From assembly GCA_001655205.1 (NCBI GenBank), contig LPNZ01002256.1, positions 1-31,290 of the forward strand: a stretch of 31,290 nt of DNA. The letters are read 5' to 3'. Numbering within the stretch: position 1 is the first letter of the stretch; each line of letters begins with the position of its first letter. This document shows, piece after piece, positions 10,301-19,300 of this stretch. The notes beneath the pieces were generated by a model that worked only from the letters and a program-made list of their open reading frames with translations, had not been told where the DNA came from and searched no databases. This DNA comes from Lenisia limosa (Eukaryota > Breviatea). Both the position numbers and the translations under genes were made by a program.

Positions 10301-13300
10301 CCGAAGTAAACACTAGTTATACAGCTTACTTGAGGCTGTCAGTAGCAACATGCCCTAGGCAGTTTTCATCGTTGTTTCGAACTGTACTCAGAATTACAAT
10401 CTAAAAGCAGGTAATTATTTTAAGGTGTTCAAAGAAATAATGATCAAATGATCCAGATGTTACCTACGTATACATAAATGTACATAACAAACACACTTAC
10501 AAAAACGAAGTGAATCATGACAAAACATTACCAAACAATTGTCAAAAATTCAAAAACCAACATCATTTTCATCACCCTGGTAGCGGTTGACAGTAGACAC
10601 GACAATCTACATCATTATTTTGGCGATAATTTTTTTTTATTAAAACAGCTCCAAATCTAGAAGTGAAGGATTTTGGATGCTAATCAACAAATTTTGAAGG
10701 TTTGTTTGTTAGACCTTCTAACAAGGATTTAAGTTCAGTTATAAACTTGTAGGATTATGATATGATATATTATGAACATACAATACATGTATTACGTATA
10801 TGATATACTCTACATATATTGCAGAACCGTCTCACATCAGAAGCACCTGCAATGCCTTTTCTTGAGAGTTCATTAGAGACACAATCGGCCTACAAGGAAA
10901 CGTGAAATGTTGCTATTTTATTAAAATTTGGTCAAGTTGTTACGTACTTTAAGCGTAAAATAGTTTTTATTTTTGTATAACTTTGATAAAGTTGTTACAT
11001 TCATTGACGTGAAAAAGGGTAATCGATAAAATAGTTATGATGAGTGCATTTTTGTTTAATATAATATCAAAATAAACGTATTTTTTGTTAATTATAAATA
11101 GTTAGAGGAATTGCTGATACGCTTCATGTTTTTATACATAAACACGTCTCCATCGAATAAGGAATGAATAAAGGTATTTCAGTACATATATTTTTAATAT
11201 GCTAAGAGAGTACCCCTATCATGAATTTAAATTGATGATAGTTACAATTGAGACCGTAATATGTATTACATTACACAACTTTTTACAAAATTAACTAATG
11301 AGTTAAATCCAATCTTGGAATAACTAAATATATTTGATCTTAGCGTGAGTTAAAATATCATAGAAATTGTGCTGATCTTGTTTTTACAATCATGTTGACA
11401 TCATGTATGTCAATTTCTTGGTTACAAAATATGTTAACAAAATTTTCAAAGTGTCAATATGAGCATATGGCTTAATTCTGACCTGAGCTTTGTAAGTACA
11501 TAGAATTGTAATCTTCTTGAAGTCAATTTGCTCTTTTCGATGAAGGAAAATGGCAATTTCAGACGACATTTGCGCTTCAAACCTTGAAACATCAAACGCT
11601 TACAGTTGAGCATTTTAGATAAATAAAATGGCGATGAAAAATATTCAAAGCTGTTTCACCAATCGTGACTAACATGTTGTACTTTGAAGTTTCCTTGTTT
11701 GTCTCCTTATGGGAATGGTCAAAGAAAGCGATTCCGTTGTACCCAATTGACTTCATTGGTTTGATATGGCGAAGCTGAAAAAGTAAAATTGGCAAATATT
11801 GAAGCAGAATTCAAGTGAAAACTAAAATGGGAAATTTCACATCTCCAACTTTCCCATAAAATCTGTATTCTTGATCGAGTCCCCTCCTCAGTTTTGTTAG
11901 CTTGCCAAAGTGGCATACTGCCATCACTTTATCAATCATAATGCTAGAAAGAGTATTATCAGTATAAGGGATCATACTCTTTCCATGTTATCCTCCAATT
12001 CTGGGTAGATGTACTTAGCGAGTCGCGAAATCGCAGGAATCATCCGAGCTTGTCTCTAGAGGTGTTGAAACAAATGTGGAGGAGAAACATCATCCCTTAA
12101 TACTCCCAGAGATGCGCCGATGGTAACATTTCTCCTTTTTGAGAAAAATAAAACAAATTCTTTAAGGTGTGATGCATCTATCAATGAATTAAATATATTA
12201 CAGTATTTGTAACATTTATCGAATGTAATATTTGCTATTTTGTTTCCAATTAAATTACCTTAAGTGAGGTGAATCCGGGATAGTTGTTGGTGACAAGGCG
12301 CTCAAGAAGCGATACATCCAGATGGTAGTCTGTTTCAGAAAATTAGTAGCAGATATAGCACCACCATGTAATACTTATATCGCAGAAAAAGACATTTTGA
12401 CTTTCCAAAAAAAAAATAGATTATCCGAAATGTATTACTCTAATTTGACAATACTTTAGGTTTTCAAGTGAATTTTTGAACAAGTACAACACCAGGTCTA
12501 AGTTAAACCTTTACGTTGTTGACAGTCCAAAATATACCTCCCTCCAACAATACCATTTCCCCCAAGTAACCCTATATATATCACCTTGAACAAGGGCAAC
12601 CAGGACACTACCCCTTTCCCCCACCTTTTTCGAGAGCGTGGACATTCACACTTCCACGGAGCTAAGTAGTAAGTATAATATAAAACCACCTAATGTTAGT
12701 CAAAAAATAACAGTGTTTTTAAAATTTTGTTTGCATACCTGTTTATGATCTCCAATCATAACTAATCGCTCAATTCTAGAAAGTGGTCAAATATAATAGT
12801 TTGGAATGAACAGAAGTTTCAAGAAAATTCTAAATAACGTTGTAATAAAGTGTAATATTCAACAATCTTTAATGGTAGATTTCATATGCGCATAATGTAC
12901 AAGAGTGATGGAGCATATCTCACGTGGGAGACAGCATAGCGGCAAGTAGTGGTTCCAGAATCTCTCCAGCCTCTTCGACAACTAGAGCTCGCGGCTTCAT
13001 GGTGCGTAGCAGTCCCTGATTCTTATTAGAATAGTTGTTTTTATTTATTAATTGCGAGTAGCATAACAAATAATATCATCTCTCCTTGGTTTCATTAGGG
13101 CCACATACACATATCAATATATGATTAGTATATCACATACTGTATTTGTATATATCCTGCTCTAAATCCTAAATACCAAGCAAATTTGCAGCGACAAAAA
13201 GGTTTTTCAAGGCACGTGTATTTAAACAAAGATAAATAATAGAAATCACTAAATTTTACAAATTACTTCCCCGACAATTCAAGTCACATGTTTTGGTATA

Positions 13301-16300
13301 TTCTTCCATCTTCACATTTAGATAATTATTTTAACTAAAGACAACAAAGAACAGTCTTATGGTATATAATATATCCCCTTAGATGCAATAAAGTAATGGA
13401 AATAAAACTTATCCTTAGTCTCGCTGTTGTAATAGCTCACTAACAGCTGATGAAAAAGCTCTCACAATTTAAATGGAATGATCAGGAAATCGTACTTTCA
13501 GGTTGTCAAAGAGGAGCAAAGCATGTTCTACGCAGGACTTTACTATATTCCAGAAATTGATTGAATTTTCCACACAACATCGACACTTGTCAATCATATA
13601 TGTACCGGAGTGAAACCGTTACCTTACCGAATGTATCGAACCTCCAGTCACAGTAAAGGCAACAATATCAGCATTTTTCAAAATCTATAACCGTGTCAAA
13701 ATATTAATAATGATCTACAATATCGAAAAGTTCGACGTTATGATAATAACATGTACTAAGAGAGAAATCACAAAATATCTGGCTGAAGCTGTACAAAGTC
13801 AATTCCTTGGTATCCATACGTGGGCTTGCATTGACATCTTGGCTTCCTTCAAACAAGAACCCTCCTTCTTTGCTTCGAGGAGAATCTAAAATGGCATTAA
13901 AAGAACAGTTAGGGAAATAAAAAATCAATTACAAAAGCCTACGTTTTGCAAATTCTGATGGGCTCTTTCGATAGCTTTGTGTGACCAGTACCGCAGAACC
14001 TGAAGGTGAACAACATTCATAATTATGTTGTCTCTAATTAAGCTTCTCTGCGTCCCAACACTACATAATATGTATAAAAGAATTGTCTTGAAACATCCAC
14101 CTGTTGTCTTTTGAGCTTGTCATCTCCGATTTTACTGATATCAGGCTGCTCGGCAAGGAACACAATGTCCTCAGTGAGATCAGGGATTTTGGCTTAATAT
14201 GTGAACTTCATATAAGATTAATATTTAAGTAGTTGTAAGTTGCAAAAAAATTGAAGCAATCATTCGAAATGAAATCCCACATGAGACCACAATAAATATT
14301 AAAAACTATTCCTGTTTCATCAATAATACGAACCGTGAATGGCTCGAAGTTTGATATCCTTGTCAGTAAGGCTTTCAAACGTATTAGCAACATCACGTTG
14401 GCGCTCAGAGGCCTCTTTCCTGAAAAAATATTAGCTTTGAAAGATTGCATCATTATAATTTTATGTTCCAAGCATGGTTTGCATCCTACATTCTCTCAAG
14501 TTCGTATTCAGTAGATTTAACGGCAACTCTCTTTGAAGTGCGTTTCTTTTCGGTTCTATAGCTAAAAAGTGAACTAAAAGAGTCGATTCTGAAATACAGG
14601 AAAACAGCATCATATATTTCAAAGTTCAATATTCAGTTAAAATAACTATAAATATATTTCATATACCCAATAATATGTTAGGCTTCACTTCGGCCGTATA
14701 GGGACTATATTTCTTGATAAACATTGATAAATATTGATATTTACCGTTCTATTTCGGACTGAAGTGAAGGACCAATACCAACCCACACGCTCGCAGAGAC
14801 GCCAGCCCAATGGCGCACCGCATTTTCCAAGGTCTGTCTAATTACAAACACGAACCTAAAGAAGAAATAACTCGACAATTTCCCGATTCCAAGGTTGAAA
14901 AACATCACAATCACAAAATACATCTTGGAGGAAAGTGATCGCTCACTTTGCAATTTCACAGGCCATGGTAAAACATTCCATTTCTGTTTGGTGGCTTCGG
15001 CGCTTCTAAATTGTAATACAAATATTTGATCAAACAGTTGGACGGACACTAATTTTTAGATATAATAATACACTCAAACCTGAAGGAAGAACTCTTTGAG
15101 ATCGGCAATACAGTTCAAGGAACCAGGGTTACGGGCCTATATTGTAATTGTTTCAAAACCTCTGCATGGGTTGCAAAAAATGCTATTGGATAGCGTTTTC
15201 TGGTTGTCAATTCATCAAAATTTCAGATGCCACTGAGCTAGCAAAACCTACATCAAGTTTGTTGATTTGTTCCTGGGTTACCGTGCAAAGAGATGGATAC
15301 TGTAGAATAAGTATAAGGTGATTAACGGAATTCAATTGTCAATCTCACCAGCAAAAGAATAATACGCAAGATATGATGTTAAGCAAAATTTTAGAAGATA
15401 TATTGTGTTAAACATTTGTCTTACCATAATAATCTGCTTCATGAAACGTTCGATATTGATAATGCTGCTGTATTCTTGTACCTAAGATAGAAGGTGAGAC
15501 AATAGTCCATTAAATTTATGATATCATATATAATATATGTAATATGTTGATCTTAGTAACTCTTGACAATAATCAGATGTCTGTTTTGGTACCTTTTTGG
15601 AATTCTTGCACTCTTTAGTTTTTGAGTAGTACCCCATGAGCCCTTGGATCTGGAATGTTGTCATTGTTTTGAAAAAAAAGGTTATGTTCAAATAATATAC
15701 AAATAGATTGTGAATAACATACAGATATCATGAAAGCAATAAAAAGATAATTTATCATAGATATGTGCAACAATGTTTTGTATAATGATAATGTAATTAA
15801 AATTTGCATTGTTCAAGACAAAGGAATCTGAGCGATGGTGCATTTTTATTTAACTTATGAGAAACCCCTAACTTGTTCATTGGAGCATCCGAGAAAAACT
15901 GTAACAGCTGTGGCGGTATCAGGTTCGCCATTTCCAGCCATTGTCAGCATTTCTGCACAGTCAAGCAAGATTTTTGGGTTCTAATATTGTTTTATCCAGT
16001 TATGGCGTAGTTCACCAATCTTACCAATAAAGCCTCTGCAGTTATCGGTGATTTCTTTGAGATTTTTCTTCGCAGTAAAATAAGCCTCACAGGCTGGATC
16101 TCTATACTTGTCATGAAACAAACATATTTCAAATTTCTAGACAGAATTGAAACAATCTTTGATGGAGTCCAATAATATCATATTATGATAAATGTATCTC
16201 TCAATAATCTTATATTATTGAAATAGCAATTGCCTGATATATCAGGTCCTACCTTTTTTCAATCAGTTTACTCTCATGAGCTTTTAGGGTAAACTTCTCA

Positions 16301-19300
16301 GAAGCCTCATCTTCAGCTCTTAAAGGTGAACTTATTTTCTTTGAAATTTTCAATAGAGCATATCTGCGATGTATTTATACATCATATCGATCATCTTATA
16401 ATCTATTGGCAAATTCTTAAAAATAAGCAAAAATTATCTGTTTACAAAGGTACAAACAAATCAAATGACGACATACTTTCCACCAATTCGAACAATCTTC
16501 TGAGTGAACCACTGAATATCCTTCAAAAATTCATCAAGCGCATGGTTCTTGTAAGTTGTTACCACTATAGGTCCAACTGAAATCGTTAAATCAATATTCT
16601 ACTAAGTTGCTATTTCCTTTGACATATTGGTAGATATTCCCTACGGTTCGAAAAAGACTAGTAAAATATGAACATTTATCAAGGATTTATCATGCAATTA
16701 TGTATTTTTGGGACCTTAGGGAAGTTTAAAATGTTGAAATATGAAACGCAAACCCCATGTTTAGTCGAAAATTAATATCACAGTATGCTCTGACTCCCAT
16801 CTCTTAACAAAAGTATCAGAATATAAATATCGATGATTTATAGAAATGCAGTTATTTTTAAATCGGGTTGAAGTCTTACTCACATCCATTAGCGAGAAGG
16901 TCGAGAGCAATGCGGACGCCAAGATAAGACTTTCCCGTCCCGGGTGGCCCTTGAATACAAGACAGTGCTACACCATTAATCGTTTCAATAGATCAAAAAC
17001 CGGGCACTATTACAAATGAAAATTCCAAACAATAATATTCGATTCCTAAACAAATTAACAATATCTGTGATGTAGAGATTTGGACATGTATTTAGAAGTG
17101 AAATTACAAGAAGGCTGTTGCAACGATGGATCTAATATGATGCCGTTTGAAAATGTCCTACAATATTCTCGCTGTAACACAAAAGCTTCTTGTTGACTTG
17201 GGTCGAGGCTTTCAATCGCCTTAAGTTGTGTTAAAGGTACGGGGATATATGATATACGGATCGAAGTGAAACCTTATGGTAAGGGGTTATCTGGTGTAAT
17301 AAGTAGCCAACTTTTTCAACAGTTTCATGTGTAATAGCAGAATGTCGTGGCTCAAAGCAAGGAGATGCATATGATGGCACAGTAGGATCCAACTGCAAGT
17401 AATGAAACCTCAATTTACACGTCATATTAAAGCAATATCAGATCAAACGGACAGTTATTATAATGGATTAGTGAACATACAATTGTGTTTTGGAACGGGA
17501 GCTCTTTTGTATGTTTGATAATCTTCATAGCCTAAAGAAATAAAGCGTTTCCATACAATGGGATTTTGTGAGGGAATAATTATAAATATGGGGTTTTCAG
17601 TGACTATGAGCATATTGTACGTTCTGCTAACTACTCAAGTGAAATGTTTCAAAAAAGATGAACTCTTCTCAATACTCTCGCCAACAGGATTGGTGGCTGA
17701 ATAGAAGACAGGGCTTTCCAGAGCCACAGCGAAACCGCTCCATGTGTACAGATTTTCAATGCACTTGATAAGCCAATTGTCGTCACTAATTGATAATTAT
17801 TAAATAACAAATGCATTACTTTATTCTTCTCAAAATTGCCGCCAGACATCATGTTCACAAAAACACCAATATGCCTACTCGAAAACAAAGTCTTCAGGTG
17901 GTCTTTCGAAACTACAGGTTGCAACACTGACATAGGTTTTGTCTTCTTTGTATTGTTCAACTCTTCGAACTTCAAGATACACAACTTCCTTGAATGATGA
18001 AATGGAATTCAGTAATATCCCTCTAAATGCTATAAGGTCCATCTAAAATATTCTAGTTTATAATATTATGTGTGAGGATACAATTACAAAGATAACACAC
18101 AAATGGCAAACTTGTGTCCCTAGAGATGTAGTATCTCATGAATAAATTGAAACAGAAATCAACAAATAGCGTTATCAAAAAGATTGTGTCTTATGATTTG
18201 GTCAATTATTGAGATAATTAGATGTATTTTATCACCTATCACCTTGAATAACTCAGTAGCAGCAATACACAGCAGTGAGCCTGTCATGAAGTTGCAGCCT
18301 TTATGTGCTTCAGTTGACCTCAGCTATAACATAATTTTAAAGTAGTTCATATAGATATAGTATAGCTAATTTGTTTCAGAAGTAAGACTTTCTTTTGAAT
18401 CTGAAATATTTGCCTCTTGTGCTTTTGATTATTACTATATCTATTTTGAATGATAAATTTAAATCACTTCAACAAAGGCTTAATAATTGCTAATAATCCT
18501 ATACTATATGTACGTATACATGTATAATAGATACGCATTACAGTAGGGCTAGGATAATTATTATTCACAGATAACTGCTTGAATTTTCAAACTACAATAA
18601 TTTGATAACCTATTCCTCTTACCTCAACTTTGACAAGAATATCACCTTGACCCCCAAAGTCAATAGCTGATAGTAAAAAGCAAGAAAAATATGCGTATTA
18701 TTTACTAATGAAAACAATTTCAGGAAGTGAAATCTACTCCCACTAACCAACAACTTCAACGTTTTTGTATAAAGTTGGAAGCATGGTATTTTCAGCAAGT
18801 GGACGGCGTAGGCGGATGGAGGAACACACATTGCCTTTAGGAGGTAATATTCAGGGAATATTATTACATAAGGTTTTTTACACAAATCATAGATACCAGA
18901 ATTAACGCCTTTTCAAATAACTTATTCTTGTATTTATGACAAGCATATAAATATCTCATTCAACAACAGGAATACAATAGTAACACAATATACTAATGGA
19001 GTTAAGTGAAGGCAGAATGAAATACATTTTAACGCCTACTAAGGTTATAGAATGTTTCGCAACGAAGGAGTGTGTAAAACGTCTCCAAATAATGGGACAA
19101 ACTATTCCAAGAACCTAAGAGAGGTAATGAAAAACGGGAATGCTCAAGCAAAAGGTCATATAATTTACTGATTGTTTCTTACTAATACAGTTCCGATCGA
19201 AATATTGATAATTCAGTAAGCATTCAATCACCTTAAATAAGTAATGTATCTTGTCAAAGCCGTCATACGGTCCCACTTACAATACGCAAAATATATTCTG

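Noticed and set aside
11776-11953. Open minus-strand frame (IMIDKVMAVCHFGKL...)
   Set aside because: Exons 42 and 43 join in phase and align with ZNFX1 without it, so it lies in an intron.
13488-13549. Possible extra minus-strand exon (KSCVEHALLLFDNLK)
   Set aside because: Its phase fits neither neighbour, and the helicase alignment has no place for it.
14741-15049. 102-codon minus-strand open frame as a separate gene
   Set aside because: It overlaps exons 30 and 31 and reads through the intron between them.
15873-16025. Apparent in-frame TAG (HNWIKQY-stop-NPKILL), suggesting readthrough or a pseudogene
   Set aside because: A normal GT-AG intron (15953-16024) with acceptor TGTGCAG removes it and keeps the phase on both sides.
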